Assembly: GCA_019925105.1 (NCBI GenBank)
Contig: JAHGAU010000007.1
Coordinates: 992,001-1,056,000, forward strand
Source of the DNA: Niebla homalea
Taxonomy: Eukaryota; Ascomycota; Lecanoromycetes; Lecanorales; Ramalinaceae
Reading direction: 5' to 3'
DNA: 64,000 nucleotides
The notes under the pieces are model-generated. The model did not search any database, was not told the origin of the DNA, and worked only from the letters and a program-made list of their open reading frames with translations. The translations under genes and the position numbers were made by a program. Of this stretch, positions 22,622 to 34,990 are shown in pieces. Positions within the stretch are counted from its first letter, which is position 1; each line of letters opens with the position of its first letter.

Positions 22622-24585
22622 CTAGTCCTCGCTGGAGGTGTCTTCTATTGGTGGAGGTTTCATCGTCGGTGCAAATTTACTCCTCTCTCTGATGCGAGCA
22701 CCAAACTTCCAGAAGATCACAGGTATGGGGACGAGTATGACGGCAACACAGCCCAGGAGTGTACCTGACCAGTTGACGTGGATAGCGTTGAACATATACA
22801 TGCTAAAAAGCGGAAACACAGCGCCAGCCAGTGATCGCAAGAAGGTGTTGGCCGCAATGGCCGAAGCAGCGCTATTTTAGCGAGTCAGAGAAGTGTAGTC
22901 GTTGGCAACGTCATGAGAGGGAGGCGGAAAGAGATACTTACAACATGAGGTACGCGTCCACAAGGTAGTTTAGAGATTGCAAGAAGATCGATAGCAAACC
23001 GAAGCCAGTAAGGAGTCCAGATAATGTTGGCACAATCCAATGTATGTCGGATCGATAGCCAGACCATCCGAACCAGAATAGTCCTCCTGCGAAGCTGACA
23101 CCCCCAACGATCACGGGTGGTAGCCGCCATTCCGGAACAGGGATTCCGTTATTTGCTTCCAGCTTCTTGACATAGCTCCCTTGGGTGGCGATGACATAAG
23201 CACCTGCGGCCATCATGCCTACAATCATTCCGAAATAGGGCAAGCCACCGACGCCTGGGTTCATACCATGTGTTTGCTGAAACACGATCGGATATGCTGT
23301 CAGGAAGAGGTACAGCAGGCCATAGATGAAAGCCTAGATTGGATATTGTGATAAGCATTGTTCCCAATTCTGGAGGTACCAACCAGCAGTGCCATGGCCA
23401 ACAGTCAACCGTAACAAGTAATCATCTGCTTACCATGTAGATACTGAGCAAGAGAACGATTGGCTCCGTTACCAGTAATCGAAGTGGGCGACTGAAATTC
23501 TTGGTGATCAATTCCCGCAGGTCGACCTCTATTTCTTCTTGCTTTGCGTGAATGCCCCAATTCTTTGTTCGGCGGCGAAGTTCCTGAGCCTTTTCCACAA
23601 GGACGACGGGCGGATATGTCTCGTTCAGGAAGACCACATCAAGACCAAAGGCCAGAAAGCCCATGAGTGCTGGGATGTATGCTGTCCATCGCCAGCCAAG
23701 ATGTGGGTTCATGACCGTGAAGCCACCAATGAATGGGGCAAACAGCGGGCCCGTGAAGACGGTCATGGAGAAGACAGTGACGGCTAATCCACGAGTTCTG
23801 TTGTTGAACATGTCGGAGAAGATGGCTGCGACAACGGCCAGCGGGCAAGAGCCGAAAACACCGCCGAAGAAGCGTGTGATTAGGACAGTCTGCAAGTCCT
23901 TCCCGACGGCAGTACCAATACTAAAAATCGAAAACCCAAACATGGCAACCAGGAGAGGCAATCTCCGACCTCTCAGCTCAGAAAGAGGGGCCCACAGAAT
24001 TGGCCCTGTAGCAAAACCAAGGACATAGAACGAGAGACCAAGCAGACCGACCTCAGTGGAGACACCAAAGACCTTGGCGACCACTGCAGTGGCGGTGGAG
24101 AAAATGGATGAAGCAAAGGCTGAGACGAGGGTGGTGTAGCCAAGGATCACAGCTGTGCCAATCTTCTTCCTGAGAGACCAATTTTGAGGGTGGAGCGGAT
24201 CATCTGGTCCATCGAACTCGACGACGTAGACCTCTTTTTCCGGCAAGGGAGGTGGATAGTCTTTGCCGGCCCCAAAGTTGGGCAAGGGTCTCTTGCTCGT
24301 CCTGCTGGTGGCGGTCCTGCCGACGGTGCCGCTGTGCTGGGTTCGATGTGTCTCGATGCGGCTCAGGGCGGTAGGGTGCCTCTCGAGATCCCTCTGGGTA
24401 TTCACTTGGGAGACAGCCATTTCTTCACGCATCACACTCACGGACGAAGCGCTGGATGTACTGGCGATCGAGGCGGCAGTGCTTCGCTGAGGCGTCTTCT
24501 CTTCAATGACTGGGGTAGCATCTGGAAAATGTTCGGGTGATGCATCACGCTCAGCTTTCTCGAGGTCACGATCAACCTGATCCAT
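22622..24585 (-). CDS. MFS transporter, DHA1 type (polyamine/drug exporter-like)
   Basis: Exons 24585-23434, 23333-22942 and 22871-22622 give 597 residues. A Ser/Thr-rich cytosolic N-terminus of about 130 residues leads to the DHA1 signature FDGPDDPLHPQNWSLRKK, then twelve membrane helices. Visible motifs are LWAPLSELRGRRLPLL (motif A), ITRFFGGVFGSCPLAVV and the GWRWTAYIPALMG segment, all as in yeast Tpo1-4/Flu1-like exporters. The last exon completes helices 11-12 and ends in a charged tail. These carriers export polyamines, azoles or other toxic compounds by proton antiport; the substrate here is inferred only by family. The first intron (100 nt) is longer than most in the window. Confidence 0.87.
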
Positions 24586-26190
24586 TGTATCGATGTGTCA
24601 CCCAGTAGCCCCTTTCGGTATCCCAGAGGCAATGCTAGCGGGTGTGATTGGAATGATTTCGTGTGTAGAGATTAAGGGCACAAAGGGTTCAAGGGCCAAA
24701 GTCAATTCACGAGTGGGGGAAAAGGCGGGGCGCTTTCTGTTGATATATATATGCTGTGACTCGTTGCCCGGATCCGATGACATTTGAAAGTAGTCCTCGA
24801 TTGAGAATTGAAGAGACGGGATGCTTTATCAGCTTCTTTGCAAGTGACGAAGGCGCAAAGTCGGTCCCCTCGGATGCTTAGTGAACCAGCGACCCAATTA
24901 TGCAAATTCATCCTTCCGATCGGCTGCCGTCAAGACTCCAAGATGGCCCTATCAAAGCCTAGCTCTCCTCCAGGAGCGTCTTAGCGATTAGCTTATTCAG
25001 CGATATGCATGATTAGTGTACGGTTCCCGGCACGATCCATCAGAAACCTCATAAGCTTTCTATGTCCTCAATCATAAGCCAGCTCTGGTAGAACAGGAGA
25101 TCTAAAGCCTTGGCGCCCCAGCGACCAAGCAGTTCCCACAAGCTTTCTCTCCAATATCCTTCGTCTTCTCCAATGCATCTCGTTCGATTGCTAGCTACTT
25201 TTTCGTAAGCTCGTGGGCCTCCGAAGAGTCATCTTGACGACATCTACCGTCTTTATGTAATGCTTTGCCTCCAATTCCTTCGATGTTCGCTGAAGACGAC
25301 TGTTTAATATGTGCTGAATAGTCTTGATGATCTATGGCAACGTATTTGTCTCCGGTGGTCTTGGTTTCGTCTGGGCTCTTGTCGTGGTCTATTGAGATAA
25401 AACATCCGGAATAATATGATCCCTCCTGCCATAGCCGCTAGAATATACGTAAATAATCATAAAGGATAGGTATTAGTACAAAATTTTATGAGTCGAACGA
25501 TACGAGGTGTCGTAGGTTCATCTATGTGTGTAAGTGATACAGTGATAACATATTCTGTTCCGCCTTCTTTCATGAGAGTTCAAGCCCTCAGAAAAGTCTC
25601 CCACTCCACAGAATGATCCCAGTTAAGCCACCCGGCATAATAAAGTAAGTTTGCGATTGATGCATTGGGCAGAATCATGCACTTTCAAATGGAGCAACTC
25701 GTAGAGCAACTCATGTCGGATCTGCTATCTGTCGTTCCTCCCGCTGCCATCATTCACCCTCCTCCAAGGCGAAGCAGATGACTTTCAACTCCATCTTCGC
25801 ACAGCTAGATACCGCAGCTGCCATTGGCTCTCCATCATTACTCTGCTGCCAGCCCGTAGCCGCCTAGTCCACGCCTTCAACGTCTTGCCACCCATGAAAG
25901 TGCACAAGGCCATTTCGCCCACCCTTCGAAAGCTCGCTCTCGCCATCACCATCACCTCTCAGAGCTTTTTCCCAGAAGACGGTTCAAGCATTGACCTTGT
26001 ACCTGAGCCCTCGACTTCGCTCACGACCACTTCAATGTATTCTTGATGAATCTCGCCAATGCAGAACGGCATCGCTGTTGGCGTCAATGCCCACATGATT
26101 GCAATGCCATCATCTTCCCGTTGCGCGCACCTAGTCGGCAGGATACACTGTACCCTCTTTTCAAAGACCGATCCCTCGGGAGCGAGCCTT
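24586..26190. other. Long intergenic region with an ATG-less open stretch
   Basis: About 1.6 kb between the MFS start and the PBP1 end. It is mostly non-coding, with an AT-rich part near 25430-25500. From about 25712 to 26043 on the plus strand a frame stays open for about 110 codons but has no early ATG and no family match. Confidence 0.4.
24743..24753 (-). promoter_or_regulatory. TATA-like element upstream of MFS gene
   Basis: An alternating TATATATATA run lies about 160 bases upstream of the MFS start codon on the minus strand. It could be a core promoter element; position and composition are the only support. Confidence 0.25.
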
Positions 26191-29100
26191 TCACTTCATC
26201 CCTTCCCCTCCATCGCCGGATCCCCCAGGCGCTGCATGTTGCTGTATTGGCATTTGCGGTGGCCCTTGCGAGTGGTGTCCATAACCATGGCTGGGCATGC
26301 GGTGAGGCTGCGGCGGGTAGTGATATTGTTGCTGAGGGCTCTGACTGTACTGAGGTGCCGGAGACGAGTAGCCGCGCATCTGGGCCACTTCATCAAGTTA
26401 ATCAGCGCACCTCGATAATTGCGTGGGTCACTTACTGTTCGGCTGGGGAGGCTGTGGGGAGTAGAATGGTTGACCATATTGAGGCCCCGGTGCATGCATT
26501 TGTGAGTTTTGACCCTGGTAGGAGCCCTGGTGCATCATCATTGGGGCTCCCCTGCCTGGACTTGGGTATCCATTTGCTGGCTGCGAAGACCCATACTGGG
26601 GCATCGCACTTGTGGCGTATACTGGAAGCTGGGGAAACGGCCCACCTTGTGACATGTACGAGCCTTGAGAACCTTGCTGGACCATCAGAGGCGCGGCTAA
26701 CTGCTGGCCTGGTGCAGGCATAAAGTGATGTGTACCACTGAATTGCCGGAATGGTGGATGTTGCTGACCTCCAGGATTCATCATTTGTGGATGCCCTGGT
26801 CCCATGGTTGGTGGGTACTGAAAGTTTGCTGGAACAGGACCCACCATTGGGTGTTGGCTGACTGGAGACGGATATCCTCCATAGCCGCTTTGCATCCGCG
26901 GTGTGGAGTATGTAGACAAGGACGGGGAGGCATGCATGCGTTGTTCATCAAAGTGCTGAGGAGCACTCGGATACAAATGCTGCGCTGGGGGCCCATGGTA
27001 GAGAGCCTGTGGCGGTGTTTGCACAACAGGTGTACCATGAGATCCGTGTTGGAGATGCGTTGGGAGCTGATGCTGGTGGGGTAGGTCGGGATTGATGGGA
27101 GAGGCCGTCGACGGACGTGAGGATACGCCGGTCGAGCCCAAGACACCTCCAAAGATGTCCCTGTATGACTTGCCTTCGCCCTCATCTTTGACGTTGCTCC
27201 ACGTCACAGGAGTAGTGTAGGAGAAGGCAATGCCACCGTTCAGAGCATAATCTTTGGATTTACCATCTTTCTCCGCCTTCTCTACCAGTCGTTTGAGAGG
27301 CTTGAAATGGTCCATGATAGAGGGCCTCTCAGACGCAGCAAGTGGCTTTTTGCTCCCAAAGAAAGCACTTGGGCTTGTTGCTAGTGCTGAAGGCTGGCTC
27401 TTGACGTTGGTATTTGGGCTCGAAGTGGCGCTCGGCTGGCCGTTCGGCATGAAGGAGCTTGCAGCCGGGTTCGGCACGAATTCGTGGGCCTTGACGTTGA
27501 ACTTTCCCGACGTTGCCGATGTAGGTGTACGCAAGGTGCTTGATGCCTGTGAGCCATTGAGCCTCGGCGCATTTGTGCCCGGTCGACTAGGAGGCTTCCC
27601 TGGATGGATCGGCAGGGGAGTAGGGATATTGACTGGGATTCCCGCTTGACGGTCGCGCTGTGCCATTGCCAGCCGATGAGTGAGGCCTGGTTCATTTTGC
27701 GCTGGATTTGGTATAGCGTTCTGCTGTTGCGCCTGTCGGCTGCGTAATGGGAAATTTGCTTGTGGTCCACGGGGTGGTCCGGTCTGGCGTGGATATTCCA
27801 GTCGCTCAGCACCGCCTTGGCTGAGCTTAGAGCTGTCGTACTTGTGATCCGCAACAGCCTTGGTCCCGTTTGGCTCCCCTAACTTGGCCAGGGGCTTGCC
27901 AGGGGTTGCTGCTTGTTCTGCAGCATTGCGTTGCGCCTTTTCCATGATCTCATCTTGCTTCTTCTTGTCTTTGGCTAAGATGGGAACCAAGTCGGATGGG
28001 ACAGGCGTGTGAAGCTTGAAGTTCTTCGAAAATCCTCGGAGATCGTTCAACTTGACGTTCTTGTCTTGCATGACTCTTGCACGGCGATCATCTGCTACAC
28101 GGATCTTCTGCTTCTCAGAGAATTGTTTGAAAGCTTTCAAGGCGTCAGCCTCGACACTGCCAGTGGCATTCGAAATTGGCGCTTTAGTCGATGATAACGT
28201 TTGTGTCTCTTGGACAGCAATTTGCTTTGGCGCAGTGTCACTTTTGAGGGTGTCCGGCTCATCTTGCGGCGTCGAGATCGGCTCAGGTGCCTTGCCCATG
28301 GACTTTGCTGATCCAGCCTCTAATGATCGATCTCTCTCTGCCTTCACAGACGAATCTGCTTGTGCAATTTGAGACGATATGATTGCGGGGTCGACCGGCG
28401 CTCCAGCAACGGTCGGCTTCCCGGACGGGGGTCGGCGAGCAGGGGGTTGGTACCTGTTTGGCTGGGTGGACTGGAGTGGAGGATACTCAGTGGCATCTCG
28501 TCGCACACCGCTGTACCTAGACTCATCGTCAGCCAGAATAGGAGTTCAAATCATGGGAACTCACTTGTCTTCCTCATCCCAATGAGCCACATCAGGCCGG
28601 TTCTCAGAAGGGTTTTCACCCATCTTTTGCGCAAGTCGTTGAGCATTGGCCTCACGTTGGCGATAATCAGGGTGCGATTTGTCTATCTTTGTTGTGTAGA
28701 TATTCTCGTCGTAGCTGCTTTGTATCCCAAAGCGCGTCTCATTGACCGCAAATTGATCCCAATTACCTGAAGAGGTTGAAGACTCCAGGGACTCGTCGAT
28801 TGATGTTCCCTTGGGCCCTGTCCAAGGCTTGAGCTCTCGGTGCTGGCCTGCTCTGTTACCAGCAATGTCTGTGTCTGTACGAAAACCGGCAGCCGAACCT
28901 TGAAAGGCCTATCAGCGTCAAGTGGTACGCATGGAACATAAGACTGACCGTTTGGACGCTTGTCCTGATTGTTTGTTGATACACCCTCCACAGCAAAATC
29001 ATGAACATCTTGAATTCTGAAAGCCATTGCATGTTCACTTCCCACACCGACATAATCTCTAGGTGTTTCTCGAATTCCATTTGCCTCAGCTCGAGAGCCT

Positions 29101-29799
29101 GATCTTACTAGTTGCACCATCTTCAAAAGGTATTCAGGTGGGCTTCGATCCGGGAGTGCTCCCGAGAAGAGGCCAGAGTAAAAATCTCCGTTGCTCGTGG
29201 TGATGGAAACCTTGTTGCCCTACAACCAATGAATCAGTCTCGTCTCAGATGGTCTGTTGTGGTAGTCTACCATGGATTGCGCCCAAAGGAATAGGAGTCG
29301 CTCATTTCCCAATGCCTCGGCTCGACTCATCTGAGGATCGGGTTTGTCGTGAGACCTGTCCCGCAGTATGCTGCCATTTGGTTGAGCTGAAGTAGTAGAT
29401 CTTTGCGTGATCGGATTCATCCCGGAGGTCCAGGCCTTCTGTGGAGGGGCAGCACGCCTGCGCCGGAAGATCCATGTTAGCGTAAGTGCACGGGGTAAGG
29501 GTCGAAGTGAAGATACTTGGCATGTTGAAAGCAACAGTGGACTTGCTCTGCTTCAATGGCGGTATTGTGGTGGTGTGGAATTGGCAGGTGGTACTGCTGG
29601 ACTATGGTTTGAGGGGAGGTGATTGAGAAAATGCGTACCTCGCACTTGGGTCATTTGAGACATTGCCTTGCTTCCGCGAACCCTCTGCCTTATTACCCGT
29701 CACCATCGTCTTCGCTTGATGGTTTTGGTCAGATGGCGAGATATTGTTGGTAGAGCTGTCGTCGATTACAGGAGTGGTCCTGTTGACCAAAGCGGTCAT
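26191..29799 (-). CDS. PBP1: Ataxin-2 homologue PBP1
   Basis: Six inferred exons: 29799-29639, 29457-29271, 29219-28949, 28898-28565, 28516-26436 and 26387-26191, giving 1076 residues. The ataxin-2 Sm-like domain spans about 100-205 (ERLLFLWAQSM, GNKVSITTSNGDFYSGLFSG, RDYVGVG), the LsmAD domain about 208-318 (FRTDTDIAG, NETRFGIQSSYDENIYTTKI, AQRLAQKMGEN), and a PAM2 motif that binds poly(A)-binding protein is at about 656-666 (FNVKAHEFVPN). The C-terminal third is Pro/Gln/Gly/Met-rich. Yeast Pbp1 binds Pab1, joins stress granules and restrains TORC1. The 181-nt first intron is unusually long here, and exon 1 has no family check, so the start at 29799 is the weakest point. Confidence 0.9.
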
Positions 29800-31180
29800 G
29801 GCTGGGTGATGTCGTTCCGGACCATCCAAAGAGTGGATTTTCCGACGACTGTAATACTTGGACACGCGTGAAGATGAGAAGCAAGACTCTAGCTTTGCAG
29901 AAGCGGGAGCAATGCCTCAACACCTGAGTGCACAAGGGAGAAGAGTGCGAAAATGGTTGATGAAACGTGGAAAGGCAGGAGAGAGGAAGCTGGGGGTGCT
30001 TTCCTCATAGTAGACACTACACTAATCTTTCCTCCCGTTCAAGCGGCCCTTCCCGAAACCACCTCGACCACCACCAACACTTTTAGTCTTTTAGCTCATA
30101 TATACTAACCGGGTTAGTACAGAGGTACACAATCAAGACGATACACATCTTGGGTCATTTTCTTATCCACGCTGACCACAAACCCTTCAGCGATTGTATA
30201 TTTGGGAGCGTCTTCCATCTGATCATTCAATAATGGAACGCAATCTCTTGACTCTAGCATAGGTTACTTGCTCCGAATAAATGGCTTACAAACCATGCCC
30301 CTCGATCGACTGACTGGTTTCTTAGAAGCTTTGTGAATCCAAAAGCTCATTGGAATCTGCCAATCAAAAGGAGGCCGTCAAACTCAAGTAAGATGATCGC
30401 CCGGTTGAAGAAGGCGAAAGAGTGCCACAGTGCCGACGACGATGCCTCGCCTAGCTGTGGGATCAACGTGTCCGCCTCCTCGCAAGACAGCTGAATGTTG
30501 TGGTGTCAAAAGCCTAGATCCTGTTTGTTTCAGTGTAGATCACTGTTCGTATCAATAGAGGGACCAAACACCGATAACAATGTGAGGCTGATGATTATGC
30601 AAGTTTGCAAATGGGAGAACGTTGTACGCGTCCAGAGTTCCTGCTTCGCTCTCTCTACGCTAGTGCTGAATATGAACAACGATCAAAAGAGTTAAGGTTT
30701 GCAAATAAGTAATTAGATTGCTTCAACTACAGCACTCACTTCAGAATCCTGGACACCAGCTGCTCGAGCTTAGTGAATGAGATGAGCAAATACTGAGAAC
30801 AGAGTCTGGGGTGTTCATTGGCTGGCCATCATCTTGACAGAACCAGCATGGTAGACCAGGTAGTTCGGAGGCTAAATCTAGCTTTCTATGGGTAGAATCA
30901 AGTCAGCGTCATGGCTATATCACCTCATGGGTGAGATCCGCGCTGGCCTTGACTCAATATGTAGTACAGTTGGTGAAGTGATCTTGGTATCGAGAACATC
31001 AATTGCGGTAACACGCTAGGCCTAAAGCAGCACCCCGCGACATGGTAGGGTACTACATAGGACTATACATCGGCTCTTTGAAGTCTTCTTGACCATGGAA
31101 ACTTTTTACCTGAGCAATGTCTAATAGATATCCGTGCTCCGTATCAATCTTGGTCACCTTTAGTGAAAATTTTGACCGCC
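29800..31180. other. Divergent promoter region PBP1 / BUD6
   Basis: About 1.4 kb with no supported gene. The PBP1-proximal part holds pyrimidine-rich sequence (around 30000-30060), common in fungal leaders. Promoters of both genes are expected here. Confidence 0.5.
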
Positions 31181-34100
31181 ATGCAAGCCGCTTCAAACTC
31201 GCGAAGCTCTAAAAGATCTGCCACCGACTCTTCAAATGCCCCCCAGCAATCGTCAGGAGCCATCCCCCAAGCCTCTTCAGGTGCCCGCACCTCGTCGGGT
31301 TCATCAAAATCTTCTACATATCGCAGGCAAAATGTCGGTCTTCCTTACTACCTCATTAGACCCTATGTCATGAACTGACCAGCCCCTTTCTTCACAGCCA
31401 AGTCAGCAGCTCTCGCAGATTGAGAAAAGCGTTACCCACCTCCTAGTTGCTACCAAACAGCTACTCGAGACCCTGACTCAATGGTCTCGCCACAATGCAA
31501 CAGAAGGGGAGGTCTCAGATGTATACGTCCGACTGGGCTACGAATTCAACATCGCCTGCCGGGCTTTCAATGGCATCGGCGTAGATACCTCCGATCTGGG
31601 CCCTGTGCCCGAATTGTTGCGGGCAATTCTAGAGGAAACATTAAGCCAAGAAGCGAGCTCCGCGAGCTTGGATAGGTTCCTGCCGCGCATACGCGACATC
31701 ATCATTACCCTGCTCCATGGCCTCAAGCGAAAGCAGCAACGACTGCGCGCCAAGCAGGCCAAAGATAGCCAACCAAACGGCAATGGCTTTACAGGGTCTG
31801 CAAGCTCAAGCAGCCTCAACACAGGCTTGACACAAATGCTGGAGGACAACTCGCCTAGAAGATCCGTTACTCGAGGCTCTGAAAGACGCACAGGCAGTGG
31901 AAGCACCTTGGCCGGAGACGCGGGCAATGGCGAATACACGAATGGCGATGATCTGCCCCCGAACTTCCCGACGACGACATTTTCACGTCAGACCGCGGAC
32001 AGCGCTATGAACGATATGGGCACGATGTATTCCGATCCTGTAACCCAAGGTCCTTTCTCGATTTCTACAAGGGACTCTTCCGTATCGAATCCAGCGCATC
32101 ATTCGTCCAGTGGTGTAATGACAAATGCTGAGGATGAGAGAGAAGATGTACAAAGAGCCGCAAGGCCCATTTCTCAAAGAGATCAAACTCCTTTTTTCCA
32201 GCCGCCTCCCCCCCCTCCAAAGCAACAGGATGCGCTTGCGGCGCTGCAACGAGGTGGTGATCTAGAGAGGCGTGCATCCCGGCGATATTCTGCCTACCAA
32301 ATTTCGAAGCATCTTGGTGCCTCGCCGAATGGAATGCCCATGCTGCCTCCCGCGCAGACCACACCCGTACCCAACCGCGGTCGAGATGTCCGGGATTCTA
32401 TGAACGCAGTCAGAACACGCGGTTCCGGTGTCTACAGCCGGCAAAGATCAGTGTATCGCGCCGGGGAGGGCTCTCCTGCGAGGAATAACCATCTAGTCAA
32501 CAGGATATCCGAGGAGAGTGTCAAGACTGCTGGCTCGAGTGATAATCAACATGGAGGAACAATGGAATCTTTCGGTCAGACCACTGGGGAGAATGGGAGG
32601 AAAGCTCAGATTAGTCCTGGTGGAGAGGTACCGCAGCTGGGGGCAACTCTGACAAGTCCCATTGAGAACTTGCCAGCCTATGATGCCGCCACCTACACTG
32701 ATGCCAATCCGGGCAAATCGAGGCAGAATTCTTCTGCCACTGATCTCAAATCCTCCTCTGTTGATGGCGACCAAGCTACCCAACAATTTGTACCAGAGAC
32801 CTCGCCACAGCCTGGCAAAGAACTTACCATGTTCCTACAGTACAAATCGAAGATCAAGAAATTCGTGCTTTCCGGAGGGTCCAATGATCTATCAATCGCT
32901 AGACTGCAACTTGCATTCATTGAGAGGTTCCAATGGAATCCTCACAACAATGGTAATGATCTTCCTGAGATTTACGTTCAAGATCCTGTATCAGGCGTGC
33001 GGCATGAGCTGGAGGATCTTCGCGACGTCAAAGATCGCTGTGTCCTGGTTCTGAATGTGGAGCCTCTTGACGAAGTCAAAAAGCATATCGATGAAGGGCT
33101 CGGTGGAATTCGAAGACTTGTCGAGGGCGTGCGCAGCGCGGTCGATGGCCAGCAATTATCACTACAGCGCGTCTCGAATCGGCAGCAGGACACTTCTCGG
33201 GAGGTCGCGCGTCTCTCAATGAAGCCGGACGCTCATCCTGCAGGCCCGGCTTCTGTGCCAAATCCTACAGCTGCGGGTGTCCCCTCACAAAAGATCTCTG
33301 CACCTCTAGCTGATCATGCTCACAAGATCCATTCATTGCGGCAGGAGCTAGCCGTCGTTCGACAGACATTCACCGGCCTTGTTTCCGACATGAACAATTC
33401 GATGGCGAATGTACAGGAAAAGGCAGCAACGGTCAAAACGATGGCTGTTGAGGGGGTAACACCCAATGTCGATGCGTCAGCAGGCCGGTCGTACGTCAAC
33501 AGCGGTAAGAAGGCGCTAGGCGAAGAATCGGAGCGCATTGTAAACCAGGTCGACGATTTGCAAGACATTGTGGAGGACCTTCGTAAAGACGTTGTCACAC
33601 GCGGGGTCCGACCATTACCACGGCAACTCGAAAATGTGAGTAAGAGCATCAGCAATGCTGCAGCTGAACTCAAAAAGATGCAAGAGTATCTGAGAAGAGA
33701 AAAGCCACTGTGGACGAAGATCTGGGAGAAGGAACTCGAGGTCGTCTGCAATGATCGAGATCTATTGACAATGCAAGAGGAGCTCGCCGCCGACCTAGAG
33801 GATGATCTTGAAAAGGCAACACAGACTTTCGCTCTGGTCGAGCAGGCTACCAAACAGCAAAATCTACAGGCCTCTCAAGGCAGCGGGACCGGCCTGCGCA
33901 GTACATCGAGAGGGCTTGCGGCCATTGCCAATAATGCGGAGCAAGATATTGACCCCAAGAAAGCAAGAGATGGTGTTCTGGGTGAGGTGCGAGGACTAAG
34001 ACCTAACCATGAAACGAGGCTCGAAGCAATTGAACGTGCCGAGAAGGCTCGGCAGAGACAGCTCGAAAGTCGTAAGGAAGGCGAGTTCAGCAAGGAAGTC

Positions 34101-34472
34101 GCAGCTTTTGTCGAAGAGGGCAAGCTTAAGAAGAGCGGAGGCGTCGAAGAAGCCGAACGTCAACGTAAGGCGAGAGACGAAAGAAACATGCGTGAGGCAT
34201 GGGCCAAACAGCAAGAACGAGCGGCAGGTAAAGGTAAAGAGCAAGAAAATGTGCCGGGGCCGGCCATTGATTCGGACCAGACGAGCGAGCCCTTGGACTC
34301 CGAAATGGAGAGTCTGCAAGCCCAATCCGAGTCGGCAGAGCACATACCGCCGAACTTGAGCGAGCAGAAGCCTGATAGTGAGACAGGCAGTCAAGCTGCG
34401 GAAGGAAGTAAGTTACCATGCACCCATATTCCGAGGTTCGAGGAGACTGACTGGGACAAGGGGATTATTTAG
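31181..34472 (+). CDS. BUD6: Actin-interacting polarity protein BUD6/AIP3
   Basis: Exons 31181-31333 and 31398-34472 give 1075 residues. A Ser-rich N-terminus leads into the Bud6-specific segment QLSQIEKSVTHLLVATKQLL, EGEVSDVYVRLGYEFNIACR and LDRFLPRIRDIIITLLHGLK. After a disordered Ser/Pro region, the AIP3 core begins near residue 460 (TMFLQYKSKIKKFVLSGGS, LQLAFIERFQWNP, IYVQDPVSGVRHELEDL), and extended coiled coil follows, ending in a Lys/Glu-rich tail. Bud6 binds actin monomers and formins and works at growing tips. A perfect donor (GTAAGT at 34408) and an acceptor at 34460 would splice out 53 nt and give a different C-terminus ending at 34525; both forms are 1075 residues long. Confidence 0.9.
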
Positions 34473-34990
34473 TAGATTCGCCTTCCAAGCGTTCCTCATG
34501 GCTCCCCTCAATCTTCACCACTTAATGTGTCCTTTTGGTATCTTCCACGGTCTACGCGTGTGCATGTACTCCTGAGGCACCGAATCATAGCTTTGCATGC
34601 CTTCTATGGTTGCTCATTGGCTGCGTCTTGAGCGTTGGCGTTTGGGAGCAATAGCCTCAAGCGCTTTTTTGAGCGACCAGTATATATGTCGAACAGTAAC
34701 AGTGAAAATGCAAAATCGTGAAGAGCAGCTCAAATAGCTGATTTACCATTAGAGGCAAGAGCTCTCCACAATGTCTTTTCCTCCTCAAGATCCTCCCTTG
34801 CTGAGCCGCGAAGTCATTGTGATGGAATACTTCCTACTTTCAATATCTAAAGCTCCTTTCCTGGTCGATACTGCGTTGTCGGCTGATCCATATCCCTATT
34901 CCACTAGCAGGCCTAGTAAGATACATCAAGTTTTCTCCCACTCCATCCATTTGTTTTCCTGTTGGTGACGATCCTGGCGGCTGTTTGATC
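34473..34990. other. Intergenic downstream of BUD6
   Basis: About 520 bases. No gene supported; contains the possible last BUD6 exon (34461-34525) and presumably the promoter of the next gene. Confidence 0.45.

Noticed and set aside
13424..24585. Possible secondary-metabolite cluster from two transporters and an oxidase
   Set aside because: The oxidase is a peroxisomal acyl-CoA oxidase relic and no backbone synthase, tailoring enzyme set or cluster regulator is present.
26043..26723. 226-codon plus-strand frame over the PBP1 3' end
   Set aside because: It mirrors the Pro/Gln-rich PBP1 coding sequence, which has clear family support on the other strand.
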